Notes: generated by a model from the letters alone, not told the origin. A DNA stretch of 64,000 nucleotides from Neoceratodus forsteri (GCA_016271365.2 CM057456.1:610395501-610459500); one strand, 5' to 3'. Shown: positions 9,001 to 20,372, numbered from the stretch's first letter. A program made the numbers and translations.

Positions 9001-10139
9001 GTAAGCATTAATCACCAACGAAGGTGGCATCTAATGGGGAGTTAATGCATGGTTGGCACCATTTTGGCACAAGGCCAGAGGCCGAGTACGTACAACGGTC
9101 CAACCATGCATTAACTCCCCATTAGATGCCACATTCGGAGGGGATTAATGCGCTTGTACCATGGTGTGCGCATTATTGGGACTGTAGTAGGTGAATGTGT
9201 ATAGGTATCATGAATGACACAGTCACACAATTTTATACAGGACGTAAACTTTACTGCACTTTTGACAACACTGGGTAACGTTCTGTCACATACAGATATG
9301 TTTTTTTACTACTTTAGCACGAAAAACACAGAATACATGCATTAAGTGTTGAACTTATTTTGTGTCCATTCCTGATGGCAGTTTCTCTCCCAGCACACTC
9401 AGGAGGACCGCAGTTTTTTAGTTTTCTTCACTCAGAATCCCCGTCTGAAGCTGATTTGCCTACCGCTTCCTGTGACTTATACCTGACATGCTCATCTCTG
9501 ACTGAACCCTATTGCCTACTCTGCTGCTTAGCTTCTCTCCCTCTACATACAAATACCTACTTGTTCCTATCGCTGTCAGTCGCTGCTCCGTGGTAGCACA
9601 AATTGCCTGTTCCGTGCACAGTGACCGACTGTGGCTGAAACGGATCTCTGCCTCCTTCCTCAGTTACACTGTGTGCCCCTCCAACATCCCATGTGGCTCT
9701 CTCATTTCCTCTGCTTCATTCCTATGTTTTGCCGGCTTCATGTGGTATCCCACTGTCTCGAGCTGCTTTGCTGCTGTCCCGAGTGCACCTCTGACCTGCT
9801 TGTTCTGCTGTGCTGTCCTCTACCCCTGCAATTCTATTCTTCATGTCTTCCTCCTTTATCTCCCCAATACAGTTTCTCTGTCTCTCTCTCTCTGTGTTTC
9901 CCTTGCACTGCTCCTACTGCCCCTCCTGTCTACCTACTTGGTGTCCCGAAACTTGATCGCTCCCGTCTTTTCCCTGTTGTCTTTGTCTACACTGCTCTTT
10001 CCTCGCCTGTGGCTACTTTATGGATTACACAAGCAACACGGCATTATCGTGCCATGATGCTGTGTTGCTCGTGTACCACCTGATGCATTCTACCCAATTG
10101 TTTTGCTACTTTTTCCTACTGTTTCTTTTGCCATGTTAC
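9001..10139. mobile_element. 1.1 kb hairpin-ended insert, private to copy 1
   Basis: Copy 2 reads straight across this point (TATCACAACCCAATTC near 34099), so copy 1 gained about 1.14 kb. ACAA occurs on both sides and may be the target duplication. Near the left end is a perfect 32-bp inverted repeat (9025-9056 and 9100-9131). Near the right end is an imperfect hairpin at 10027-10074. The interior is pyrimidine-rich with a (CT)n run near 9880. Open frames in it have biased composition and no recognisable domain. The outermost bases (GTAAG and, reversed, GTAAC) are only weakly alike. The superfamily is unknown. Confidence 0.7.
9025..9131. repeat. Perfect 32-bp inverted repeat
   Basis: The arms 9025-9056 and 9100-9131 are exact reverse complements over 32 bp (left arm begins TGGCATCTAATGGGGAG) with a 43-bp loop. 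It is followed by a smaller TTAATGCGC...GCGCATTATT hairpin. Perfect arms suggest a fairly young element. Confidence 0.95.
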
Positions 10140-10385
10140 AACCCAATTCAATGCACTATTAGGTGGGAAAGGACCTCAACTGATGATAACAATTATAGAA
10201 CTAGCAGATGTTTTAAGAACTTTAACCCCTTAGACTTTCAAATGGCAATCCAAACTAAAAAATGGGATAGACTGGATTTAATCCCAGGGATAGACTTAGA
10301 TATTACTGAATTTATGGATACTTTTTAGCTGTATGTAATAAACACACCCCTTTAAGAACTAAAAACTGGTATAATTAAGGCAACC
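10140..10385 (+). pseudogene. LINE E, copy 1: post-endonuclease segment
   Basis: This is the continuation of LINE E after the private insert. The frame contains NPIQCTIRWERTSTDDNNYR and ends soon after ITEFMDTF. The same segment in copy 2 (34103-34350) is contiguous with the endonuclease part. The LINE is then interrupted by a CR1 in both copies and resumes at about 14313. Confidence 0.75.
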
Positions 10386-10796
10386 AACCTCCGTGTGAAG
10401 GGAATGAGTAAAAGCAGGAGGCTATAGGTACTATTATGGTTCTCTAGGAAAGTAGCCAAGGTGGTGAATGAAAAAGGTTGGCATTCAGGAGGTATAAGGA
10501 AGCGCACTGGGGGGAGAAGGAAAGGGAGGTATACCTCGTAAAGCAGATGGAAGTAGGCAAGGCAGTGAGGAGAGCAAAAGGCACAAACAGAGGAAAGAAT
10601 TGCCAAAGGGGTCACTAAGGAGGGATAAGTCCTTCTTCAGACACATAAGTGAGAAGACAAAGCAAGTGGAGGGATAATGAAGATCAGAAGGGCGGGGGAA
10701 GGTGGACTGCACAGAAGGGGACCAAGAAAAAGCACACATCTAAACAGGTAGGTCTGCTCAGTCCTCACAGTGGATGGGAGACAGACCACCAGGGAG

Positions 10797-11299
10797 CATA
10801 GGTGTCAGCAGGCATACTCAGTGTACTTTGCTGAGTACAGTAAAATCTGAAACATCTAGGGGCAACATGAGCCTCAGACCAGGGCAACAAACACAAAAAG
10901 AGCCTGATGTACCCAAAGAACTGTCCCCCGGATGCTTTAGTGTGCATTTGTAAATGATCTTTGGAAGAGTGTGGGTGCTAAACTTAGAGGCTGTGATTGT
11001 GTGAGTGACCCAATCGAGTATGTATGCATGAGTGCTGTTGTGACTGGACTTCTGTAAGTCTGGCTCCCTGAATGTTGTACAGAGGCTTATCTCAATGTAT
11101 CCTAAACATTGTAACTAAAAGCCAGACAATTTCTATCTGATTGGGATCATTGGCTTACTACATATTGTTAACTGTAATGGGGGTGGTGCAATGTTCGTGT
11201 GACAGGGCAGCACATATTTTGGTTTGTGTTTATGGGAGGAGGGGGCAACAGTTCCATCAACTCTTGAGTACAAGTTTAAAATTTCTGGCTACCCCCCTG
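10797..11299. mobile_element. hAT-type non-autonomous transposon, private to copy 1
   Basis: An 8-bp duplication CCAGGGAG flanks the insert (10789-10796 and 11300-11307). Copy 2 has the unoccupied site near 34757. The ends read CATAGGTGTCAGC and, reversed from the right, CAGGGGGGTAGCC, in keeping with the CAGGGGTG-like ends of hAT elements. An 8-bp duplication is the hAT hallmark. No transposase is seen in 503 bp. Confidence 0.75.
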
Positions 11300-11809
11300 C
11301 CAGGGAGTATGAGGAACAAGCAAAGGGAGAGGTGGACACAGGTCCATTTTCAAAGGAAAGAGTCTAGAAGGGACTTGCTGCTCTAAAGGTGGGCAAAGCG
11401 ATGGGACTGGATAGCATACACACAAGGGTTCTAAAAGAACTCATTGAGGTACTAGCTGCTCCACTGACAGCCTTATTCAACAGCTCACTGGAAACAGGCC
11501 TGGTTCCAGAGGACTGGAGAAGAGCTGATGTGGTCTTTCTACACAAGAATGGCTAGTATCTTGAATCCAGTGGGATACAATACCACAGGCTGCAAGGATT
11601 TACAGGCAGGGACATACCAAACAAATCTGGTCAATTTCTTTGACTGGATTACTAAGGAATTGGATTAGGGAAGGGCAGTAGTCATGGCCTAGCTGGACTT
11701 CAGCAAGGTCTTTGACATTGTGCCACACAGGAGGCTGATAAAGAAACTAAGCAGCCTGGGAGGGGGATCCAAAGTGGTGAACTGGGTTAGAAACTGGTTA
11801 ATAGGCAAA

Positions 11810-13060
11810 GTCTAGCAGCCCAGCAGACTAGATGCTTTTAGAGCTCTCTCAAACTGGGACTGAAAATAGTTTTTAAAAGTGTTTTATTGTTTCAACTAAT
11901 GTTCGACATTACAAATAGATTATCAAACACCGCTTCAAATTACCTGCTTTGCAGACATGGAGAGACCAAAGGGAGCAACAAAACCGGCCCCTTTGACTCC
12001 AGGGCCTTCCAAGAGACTGGAAACCCTAATCAGCAGTTCCCCACTGATAGTGAAGCACTGGCCACCTCATGAGCCTACAATGGGTGATCTTAAATGTAGT
12101 TCAGTTCAGCCAGTGAATCAAGAAAAAGTTGGATGCCTACACAGAAAGACTTGTTCCTATAGAAAATAAAGTGCAAGCCTTGGTGTGAGTGGTGGCGGAA
12201 TTGATGGCGGTGGCTGGGAAAGCCTTGGTGACTGCAGCAGGGATCCTTTCACACCCGCCTTGAACAACTTGAAAATACTATCCAGCTGCAAATGTTTGCA
12301 TCCTGGGGGTCCTGAAAGGTACATCAGGGGAAGATGCTGTCATGTTTTTAGAGAAAAACAAAACAAGATGCGGCTGCACTCAAACCAAAAAACCAGTAAC
12401 CAAGAATATTTCAACTTAATGGTTGGTTTTTATTCCACCATTCATGCCAGTCCCTAGCGCCTCGGCTCAGCGTGCTTTCAAATTCCATTTAAATGTTGTC
12501 ACAGAGAAATAACATCATCCAAATGTGCAATATCATTGACCACAAATTAAATCATTACTTTAAAGTATATATGTATATACACAATGCATATAAATTCATT
12601 CGTGTGAATAATTTCCCTGCAATTAGCTAATCATTTAATGCAGTGAAGATTTCCAAAAACCGAAAACATTTACCTGGTTAGTATCAATAGTGATGGAATT
12701 CTGGCTCCATGACTTACAGGGAGCTTTTACTGAAAGCCCAATATGAGGGTAGAACTGCAACTACATAATCAGTGACATTTTGGTAGGTTTGAGAAAGTGT
12801 AAGTAATATATTTTTTTTTGTAATTTTCAACAAGCATTTACTGCATTATGGCTCTGTGCAGTTATGTTGTACATGTCCATTCTTTAGTGGTAGCCCTCTG
12901 AAAGGAAGGCACAAGTAGGAATGTGTAACTATACTCCTATATTGATCTGTCATGACTATTGATATCAATTGAGCATTGCCATTCGCTGTACTGATGGATG
13001 GTTGTGTGCAATTTTGAACACAATAAAATTACGTAAAAAAAGGAAATTGGTTAACTGGCA
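11810..13060. mobile_element. Insert within the CR1, partly lost from copy 2
   Basis: The CR1 frame leaves off at VNWVRNWLIGK near 11805 and resumes around 13060, upstream of SGVPQGS. The insert start (TAGCAGCCCAGCAGACTAGA) is also present in copy 2 at 35397. Copy 2 then jumps to the sequence matching 13300, a deletion of about 1.4 kb that also removes CR1 motifs B and C. Part of the insert (about 11950-12370) resembles L1 ORF1 in shifting frames (a LGVPE-like and GTSGEDAVMFLE-like stretch near 12300). That assignment is weak. 12460-12960 is AT-rich with nothing recognised. Confidence 0.4.
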
Positions 13061-13740
13061 GGAGTCAGAGGGTGGTGAAAACAGCACTCACTCTAATGAT
13101 GGAAGAGTGACCAGTGGGGTGCCACAGGGCTCATTACTGGGACTGGTCCTCTTCAATGTCTTCATAAGTGATATTGCTGAGGAACAGGAAGGGGATGTAT
13201 GCCATTTTGCAGATGATACCAAATCTGCATTAGGGTGGACATTCAGGAGGGGGTGTAGAGAATGCGCAGGGATCCTGGGAAATGCAAAGGGTGATCAAGA
13301 GCATGGCAGTTGGGGTTCAACGCCAAAAACTGCAAGATCATGCACCTAGGGCATAGGAACCCAGGTGATGACAAAAAAATGTGGGGGAAGGTACTGACAA
13401 TCACTAAACAGAAACGGAAGCTTGGGGTTGTCATATCTGACATCAAAGTGGAAGAGCAGTGTGACAAAGCAGTGGATAGGGCTAGTGGGATGCTGGGGTA
13501 CATAGGGAGGGGTATCTCTAGCGGGAGGAGGGAGATGGTGTTGCCAGTGTTGTACTCGCTGGTGAAACCCAACCTGAAGTACTGTGTCCAATTTTGGAGG
13601 CTACACCTCAGAAAGGACATAGACAGGATGGAGGCAGTCCAGAGGAGGGCAGCTAAAATGGTTTAGGGGTTGTACGAGAATCCCTACTAGGGGAGATTGA
13701 TGGATCTCAACATGTACACCCTGGAAGAGTGGAAAGTGAG

Positions 13741-13945
13741 AAGTAAGTAAGTAAAATTTTTTCATAATCATCGTGACATGATATGAACATTATCAGACCC
13801 CAATTGAGCCGAGGCTCATTTTCAATGGGTACCATATGTGCGATACACAATTACTAATACAAAAGCATATCTATGTTACAATGCAGTTACAATTTTAAGA
13901 TATGGATTATACAATTAACATAGCAGAAGGCACAACCTAAGATAG
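13741..13945 (-). mobile_element. Short antisense repeat inside the CR1 (both copies)
   Basis: The stretch interrupts the CR1 between a region ending LEEWKVRS and one starting DRDLQVPH. It starts AAGTAAGTAAGTAAAATTTT and contains GAGGCTCATTTTCAATGGGT. Relatives with a similar middle lie at 36486-36600 (GAGACTCATTTCCAAAGGTA) and at 2065-2200. It is likely the 3' end of a LINE- or SINE-type repeat in reverse. The matching copy is at 35907-36080. Confidence 0.5.
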
Positions 13946-14312
13946 GCTCTTAGCATGATAGAGACCTACAAGTACCTCACAGGGGTAAACAGGGTGCAGG
14001 CGGGTAGTTCTTTTAAATGAAAAGGAGCACCAGGACCAGGGGGCATCCAATGAAGTTGGGGGGGGAATTTATGAGAGATGTGAGGAAATGTTTTTTCACC
14101 GAAAGGGTGGTAGATGCCTGGAACAACCTGCCATCAGAAGTGGTGGAAGCAAAAACAATGGGGGGGGCTTCAGGCATTTTTGGGATGGGTTGTGAGAGAC
14201 CAGTTAGAGCAGTTAGAGTCTGAGGAGACAGATTAGGCAGGGAACATTTGAGCAGACTATATGGGCCAGGTTGTCCTTTTGTGCCGACAAATTCTATGTT
14301 TCTATTTTTTTT

Positions 14313-14920
14313 AAAACTAAGAAAACATTCAGCAAAATGGATCTGAACTATAAGCTGAGAAAATTGCAAATCTGTTAAAAAATTACTTCTGTATGCTCTG
14401 AGAGATACACATGCAGGACAAAAAGCTGGTCTGGGTAATGGAGAACTTGAGGAACAAACTTAAGGCACAAGATCAGGGTATCCCATAGTTTAGGTTAAGA
14501 GATCCTGGCTGAAATAAATTTGACCCTAACAGTCTCCAGAAGTAGATCATATAAAACATAACTTTCTAAAACTAGTGGCAGTAAACCTTGCCCCAGTATT
14601 TATTAACTAACTTATTCAATAGATTTTTAACAGAAAGAATGTTTCCCAAACAATGGAAAACAGCAAAAGTGGCGCCTATCTATAAGGGTGGGGATAAAAG
14701 TGAGCCCCTAATTATCACCCCATGGCACTTATTTCCATCATTTCAGAGCTTTTATAAAATGTAGTTCCCAGTGTCTGAAAGTTTGTCTTTAGAATTTGTC
14801 GTCATATGAAAGTACTTGTTCTTAGTGGCGGTCATCATATAAGGACCTCAGCGGAGGGGGGGGACCCTCTCCAGCAGGTGAAAAAAAACTGTTCAAGGAA
14901 TAGTTAAGATGTCTGTCTGT
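14313..14920 (+). pseudogene. LINE E, copy 1: start of reverse transcriptase
   Basis: This is the resumed LINE E after the CR1. It matches 38240-38793, where the fingers region reads KVAPIYKGGDKK and NYHPVALISIISK near 38550-38630. Copy 1 lacks about 230 bp present in copy 2 (38000-38240) and has a 40-bp indel near 14540. No RT motif beyond the fingers is left before homology between the copies ends at about 14920. Confidence 0.7.
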
Positions 14921-15741
14921 CTTGTCAAGCATACTACTAAACAATTGTATTTCAGAAATATACGGGGCTGATGCAAGAGACTTTTGTATTCTGGGTGCTT
15001 CACTGTTTCTCTCACAGCATCCCACTAATTTGCATAACCACAGCTATGAGAGGAGTCTTGTCTGCAACTCGCTATGGCAGCTGTTCGGGCAAATAGAGAT
15101 ACTTAGCCAAAAATTTGTTAAAAAGACTCCGTACTAAGGCACATGGGGTTTTGTATGTGTACACACACAAAAGAGGCTCCCATTTCACACACTCCTCACA
15201 AAGATGTACTCCCCTATTAGCCTCCTCACCTCCCCTCATCATGAGAACAGAACTCTGGGAGGTGTGGCATTGTGAGTAAACATGGCATGAGGAGGAGAAA
15301 AAAAATGGTAGGATCATTATTACAGTTTATGGGTCTGATTCCAGAAGGCATGGCACAAGTTGCCGACAACTGTGACTTGTGCCAAATGCTGATGCACTCG
15401 GGACCCTGCACCCAATTCCAGAACAGCCAGGTCCCCAGCGGCTACATCCTGCGACTTCCGGTACCCCAAGCATTGCACCAAAGGGAGGGCACATCTGAAC
15501 AGGGTGTCACAGTAAATGCCTACTGACATAGCGCAAGCCCCCCCCCAAGCCCCAATCCCCGACGTAAAAGCCCTGCAGGACTATTCATGCACCCCCCCCA
15601 AGCCCTGATTCCTGATCGCCAGCTCGCCAGTAATCATAAAATGAATGGATAGAAGCACAGCCATTATTCCTGGTAGTCTAGTGGCCCCCACCTTGCAGTG
15701 CCAGCCCACTCCATGCCCATTCCCAGTTGGCGACTGGCACA
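14921..15741. other. Unclassified spacer
   Basis: No gene is seen. It includes C-rich stretches near 15540-15600. A sequence starting ATGGGTCTGATTCCAGAA at about 15328 faces TTCTTGGAATTGGGGCCCCA near 16123 in inverted orientation. These may be the ends of a decayed Harbinger-like element around the palindrome at 15742-15901, but I found no target duplication. Confidence 0.35.
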
Positions 15742-15901
15742 TCCCACCTCTCACCTCCACGGCCAGCCACCGACTGAGCTCCTTCTGAGCTCATACTACT
15801 ATATACAGTATGCACTGTCATTCATTGGTTGTGTACTGTATACAGTATTACGTGCTCAGAGGGAGCTCAGTCGGTGACTGGCCATGGAGGTAAGAGGTGG
15901 A
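15742..15901. repeat. 160-bp palindrome
   Basis: The left arm (TCCCACCTCTCACCTCC, then GGCCAGCCACCGACTGAGCT) pairs with the right arm (AGCTCAGTCGGTGACTGGCC, then GGAGGTAAGAGGTGGA). TATACAGTATGCAC and GTACTGTATACAGTA lie nearer the centre. A few mismatches are present. It looks like a foldback or MITE core. Confidence 0.85.
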
Positions 15902-16079
15902 ATGTCCTCCAGGGGTTCTCTTGGAACAGTAAATGTGCTATTCCAGCAGCCACCCTCTCAGAACGGGGTGCAACTGCTGCCATAAACCCCCTTCTGCCAT
16001 GTCGCAGGGGGTTTATGGTATACATGTGAAGCATGGGACCACTATCGATTGTAAGTAACTCATGGTGCAAAGTTCTACT

Positions 16080-16600
16080 TGCACATTTTTATAGCGCATG
16101 TCACTCTATGACATGTGAATTCATTCTTGGAATTGGGGCCCCATGTCTTTACTGAGCATGGCACAATTATAGCAGAATGAAGAGGTTTTACTTGGTGAGA
16201 CATAATACAGGGGCACTGGAACCTCCAGAGATGGCACCCACAGGGATGGCACATTTGTCTGTGGACCAGCGCTGCCACCCTGACCACCATTGTATGAAAT
16301 AGACTGTGTCTTAGGTGGGGAGGGAAGATGGCCCTTTCTCCCCTGACCCCACCATGGGGGGAATCCATGGTGGTGCCCCTCTGTGAGTTAGGCCACAGGG
16401 GAGGCAGGCGCCAGTCCACAGAGAGAGGGACAGGACTGAGAAGCCCCCCCCCCAATTTTACCGCTGAGGAGATAAATCAACATGGAAAAAACAATCATGC
16501 AGAACCTAATGAGCTGCAAAGTGCAATGTTTATAAATTTTTCGGGGTGTTGTTGGCTGGCCACCATCTGTCCAACCTCACTGCCCAATCTCTCGGGACTT
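16080..16600. other. Unclassified spacer
   Basis: No gene is recognised. A perfect 9-bp hairpin CCACCATGG...CCATGGTGG sits near 16350. Open frames on both strands overlap each other and lack domains. Confidence 0.4.
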
Positions 16601-17045
16601 ACCCACCCCACCGGAGTGCACCCTGGCTTACTCCCCAGGGTAAGTCATCGGGGAAGGGCCTTTCCACGAATGGAGACTGGTTCATGATCTGGAGAGAGTG
16701 CCTCAGTTGCCTGCATGTGGTCCGGTGGAGGGCGGATGTCCTCCTGCATAGGGAGATGCTTTTTTTTCTGTCCCCCAGGAAAGCATGGCATGCATTGATG
16801 TAGTGGCATGCAGAATGCCAAACATCTGGCATGCATCCTAAAGATATCAATCAATCGCTGTCAGACCCCCGGACTCCACCACGGGTCAGTCAAATGCTGG
16901 AAGCTTCCCGATGCCCCCCCCCCCCGGAGGAGAGCAGTCCTCGATCTCCCTTCCCTCAGCTGGTTTTCTGACATCAGTGGCACACTTCCAAATCAGGAAT
17001 GTCGGCATCACAAGTGGAAGCTGTACTGCTGTGCCCCCAGGATGG
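16600..17045 (-). mobile_element. Decayed SINE of the 7201/31794 family
   Basis: The + strand text from 16910 (GAGAGCAGTCC, then TCGGCATCACAAGTGGAAG, then GCTGTGCCCCC) aligns in order with 32195-32315 (GAGAGCAGTCC, GGCGTCATAAGTGGAAATCC, CTGCGCCAAC). The tRNA-like head is therefore at the right end, on the - strand. The left boundary is approximate. A small hairpin CTTACCC...GGGTAAG lies near 16600-16645. Confidence 0.6.
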
Positions 17046-17279
17046 TAAAGTTCAATTCTGAAGTGCTTGGCTGTGCTCTTCATTAATTTTACCTGCCAAT
17101 ATGTGGCAAAAACAAAATAACAAATGAAGACAAATGACATAAATGAATTTTTGGTAGCATTTACATTTGTACCCCTTACCATATTTTGTTATTTGTTTGC
17201 AACAAAATTTGGTTTTACTCACCTCCGTTAAAAAATGAGTACAGTACTCACTCTGAAAAAAATCTTATCTGGAGCCCTG

Positions 17280-18510
17280 CGTGGCACAGCACAATGTTGG
17301 CATCGCACATGACACAGTACAGTGTCTGCATTGCATGTGGTAAAGTGTGGTGGCGGCATCACCATGGCACAGCACAGTGTCAGTAGGCCACATGGCAGTG
17401 TTGTATTGGCATTGCACGTGGCATAGTGAAGTGGCAGCCCGCCACCTGGCACAGTGCTGTCAGCACTGCATGTGACATATTGCGGTGTCTGTACTGCACA
17501 TGGCACTGCGCAGTGTTATCAGAGCACACAGCACAGTGCGGCAACACCACTGTGTATAACACAATGCAGTGCCAACACAGCATAGTGCAACATGTACTAC
17601 TGCCACAGTGCAGTACCATGTGCACAGTGGACACCGCAGCGTGCCACGTGGTCTGCCATCACTGTTCTGTAACACATGGCTTCTCATTACTGAACTGCAC
17701 CGTGGGCACAGCCATCACTACACTATGCCAGTTGCACTGCTGTTACTGCACTGTGCCATGAGTTGTTTCATATGTATGGCTGTCACTACACTGCACATTA
17801 TGTGCTTCCAACACTGCACTGTGCCATGTGCACTGCCATTACTGTGCCACATTAACTGTTGTCACTGCACTGTGCCACATGCACAGCTGTAACTGCACTG
17901 CACCACATGCACTGCCACCACTGGTGCCCAGAAGGTTGGCGCAAGCCCTGCATAGGGAGGTGTAGGCCCTGCGTCAGGAAGGGGGGGTGCAGGCCTTTGC
18001 ATAGGAAGTGGGGTTGCAGCCTCCCGCGTGGGAAGTGAGGTGTAGTCCCATGAGTGGGGAGGATTAGGAGGTTGCAGGCCCCCTGCGTGAAGAGCCACAT
18101 GGGATGCCAGCACTGCACTGTGCCATGTGCAATGCCAACAGTGCACAGTGACACACAAACACTGCTCCAAGTGAAATCCACTATACTGTTCCAGGTGCAC
18201 TGCTGACACTGTACTGTGCCATGTGCAGTGCTAACACTGCATTGTGCCGTGTGCACTGCCGACACTGCATAGGCCACATGCAGTGCTGACACTGCAATGT
18301 GCCAAACACACTGCTGACATTGCACAGTGCCATGTGCAGTTCCAACACTGTACTGACTCATGTACTAACGGCACTGCACTGTGCCATGTGCACTCCCTAC
18401 GCTGCACTGTGTCATGTGCACTGCCAACACTGCTGTACCCTATGCAATGCCGACATTGCGCTGTGCCATGTGCAATACCAGCAGTGCACTCTGCCACACA
18501 TACAGTAAGC
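17280..18510. repeat. Minisatellite in two opposite orientations
   Basis: The sequence is made of diverged units of roughly 30 bp built on CACTGTGCCATGTGCACTGC. From about 17280 to 17600 the units read as the reverse complement (GCATGTGGCACAGTGCAGTG style). From about 17620 to 18510 they read forward. A unit-free GC-rich stretch lies at 17930-18110. The whole is therefore a loose inverted repeat of minisatellite. Long open frames in it, rich in C, H and T, are products of the repeat and not genes. Confidence 0.85.
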
Positions 18511-18519
18511 GCATGAGGC

Positions 18520-20250
18520 AGTGGGACAAATCAGATGCCAGGGCTGGGTGTGGGGACCTAGGTTCTAACAACCAGTGCTGAGTGAGATTTTGAATCCAGC
18601 TGCAAGTGTTGTGAAAAGGGGATGGTATGGAACCTACCACCATGGCGTGGGGGGCAGTGAGCATGCTGCTGAGGCAGTGTGGGCTTCAGGAGCCTGTTCC
18701 AATGCTGGGGGGGGGAGCTCAGTAGCTAGAGGTCAGCGATAAGTGGTGGAATCAAAAGGTGAAGTTGCAGCAGCTCCATGAGTGGGGATGTACAGTGTTC
18801 TAGGGGCCAGAAGGGAGGATGTGTTCAGGGGGCCAAAGGAGTGCGGTGGGTTTTGAGATGGCACATGAGGGAGGGGGTGTCCAGGTGCCAGGGAGTAAGA
18901 TGTCTGGGGGCCTGGAAGGGAGGGGAGTACAGGTGGCTGGGTAGTGAGCTCTTTGGTAGGTAGGGTCAGAGGTATCTGTGGGACCCAGGAGGGAGGGAGG
19001 GAGGAATGTCTTCTGAAGGAGGTGTGTCCAGTGGGTCAGAGAGGGAGGTTCTGATCGGCCAGGAAGAGAGAGAGAGAGGCATCCAAGAGGCTGGCAGGAG
19101 TGAGAGTCGAGGTGGTGGGGGACTGTGGAAAGAGCATGGGTCTTGGAGGGGACTGCAGAGGGAGCAAGGGTGTTAGGGGAACATGCTGCCAGGGCTTTTG
19201 GATGCCTGTGTGTGCCTGGGCAGCATATCTCTCCTATGGATGACCAGAGGTGGTGGGAGTGTGGGGGGGGGCCCTGCCTATGGGAGAGGGGTTCCTACCA
19301 TGGGGTTGAGATTGGATACAGTATGCAGTGCCCCCAAATAGCAGTGTCCACGGCTCTACAGAAACAAAAAAAAAGGCTTGCCAGGGATCACAGACAGGGC
19401 ATGATAGGGTGCTTGGGGATCCCATTAGGGCCCAATTTAGCTGGCACAGGGGAAAGAAATTTGTGTAGGAGCCCAATGGTGCAGTAATAAGTGTCATTAG
19501 GGAAAACATATGTTTATTTGAGTCATTCTGCCAGTACCAGTTGACAGTATTTCTTAGCAGTCCCCACCTGCAGCCTGGCCCCAGTAAATCAGTAAATACC
19601 CTTACATCCATCACAGAAACCCCTAGTACAGCCCATTGCTCCTTTTAGCATCCCTGTGGCCAGTAGCCACACCACAAATCCCCTACAGAATAAACTGAAT
19701 TCCCTCCCCTGCAACCTGTTCCCTTCCACAGCCCAAGCCAGGGCAGATTTAAAACAAGATTATTAGCGCCATACTGTACTTTCACCTACTAAAACCACAG
19801 TCAATAAATAAAACAAAGTCCAATCCACAGAAGAATGCCCAAATTGAGCATGTTTTCTTTGTAAAATGTTTAAAAAGTAAAGTTCAACTAAGTGTTCTGC
19901 CAGACAGATGTGGATGTCAATGAGCTCGCAATATGACGGCACACTTTATGTGTCCCGTGATGACGCGCTGCCATTCTAATCTTTTCTTCTGTTTCTTTGT
20001 TTGTGCCCTTACAGCTCCTGCCCTTCCTGTTCTGGGACAGGAAGTTCCTGTATTCTTCAGTAGTCTCCTTCCTTGCTTAGAGTCAGACCTCCAGCAGCTG
20101 GGGGGGGGCACTCTTTTCCTTCAAGGATGGTGAGTCTTATGTGTCTCGGTGATCCCTCCCTTCCTGATCCCAAGCAGGCAGTTGCTATTGTCAGTCAGCT
20201 CCACTGCCTATAAAAGTGGAAATGGCTAATGGTGGAGGAGAGAGGGTGGG
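18520..20250. other. Unclassified spacer, G-rich then AT-rich
   Basis: 18750-19320 is strongly G-rich on the + strand with many GGGAGGG and GGTGG runs and short imperfect repeats, a possible G-quadruplex-prone tract. 19480-20250 is mixed. No gene is supported. A short frame at 19933-20133 sits near an acceptor-like CTTACAG (20007-20013) but matches nothing known. Confidence 0.4.
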
Positions 20251-20259
20251 AGGGTGATA

Positions 20260-20330
20260 GCATCTAGTAGTAAGGTTCTAGCTCCTTTGTCAGCTGCCTT
20301 CATAGCGTTGCTCTGATAGCAAGATTCCTC
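20260..20330 (+). repeat. Direct repeat flanking the Harbinger-like element (left)
   Basis: TAGTAGTAAGGTTCTAGCTC and the following bases to GCTCTGATAGCAAGATTCC match 22048-22112 (AGTAGTGAGATTCTAGCTCC ... TTGCTCTGATAGCAAGATTCC) with few differences. The repeats lie about 1.8 kb apart and outside the transposon ends, so they are not its target duplication. They probably belong to an older repeat into which the element jumped. Confidence 0.75.
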
Positions 20331-20372
20331 TCTGCCAAAAGCTAACAAGGGAAGTTTAAATGCAGACACATG

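Larger units (their letters stand above)
10390..14312 (+). mobile_element. CR1-type LINE inserted into LINE E, copy 1
   Basis: The insertion is ancestral and present in both duplicate copies. Coding remnants in order are: RKVAKVVNEKG near 10450; a VGLD-IHTRVLKEL region near 11400 with TGLVPEDWRRADVV near 11495; TNLVNFFDWITKE near 11625; a motif A remnant near 11690; SGVPQGS at 13113-13133; FADDTK at 13206; [10 protein letters not shown] near 13340; a thumb region SGRREMVLPVLYSLVKPNLK near 13520; and FFTERVVDAWNNLPSEVV near 14092. The 3' end has the CR1-like ATTCTATGTTTCTATTTT near 14290. Many stops and frameshifts are present, plus inserts at 10797-11299, about 11810-13050 and 13741-13945. 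Confidence 0.85.
1..14920 (+). repeat. Segmental duplication, copy 1 (left end outside the window)
   Basis: This block is homologous, in the same orientation, to 26513-38793. Matching landmarks read in order: 1-240 with 26513-26757; 241-1264 with 28890-29890; 6212-6295 with 29887-29970; 6300-7200 with 30855-31760; 7790-8285 with 32335-33385; 8286-9000 with 33386-34102; 10140-10796 with 34103-34760; 11300-11875 with 34755-35458; 13300-14115 with 35460-36275; 14116-14920 with 37813-38793. Gaps between these pairs are insertions or deletions private to one copy. The two copies differ by scattered substitutions throughout, so the duplication is not recent. Homology stops at about 14920 and 38793. 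The left boundary cannot be seen because copy 1 starts at the window edge. Confidence 0.92.

Noticed and set aside
9512..10083. Overlapping open frames of 150-181 codons
   Set aside because: Pyrimidine-rich sequence gives L-, S-, C- and P-rich frames in two phases; it lies within the private insert of copy 1 and shows no domain.
17426..18516. Long open frames rich in C, H, T and A residues on both strands
   Set aside because: They follow the minisatellite units and appear in several frames at once; no domain or start context supports a gene.
19933..20133. Possible exon with an acceptor-like CTTACAG and a GGTGAG-like donor
   Set aside because: No homology recognised, the reading frame has no partner exon, and splice-like words are common by chance.
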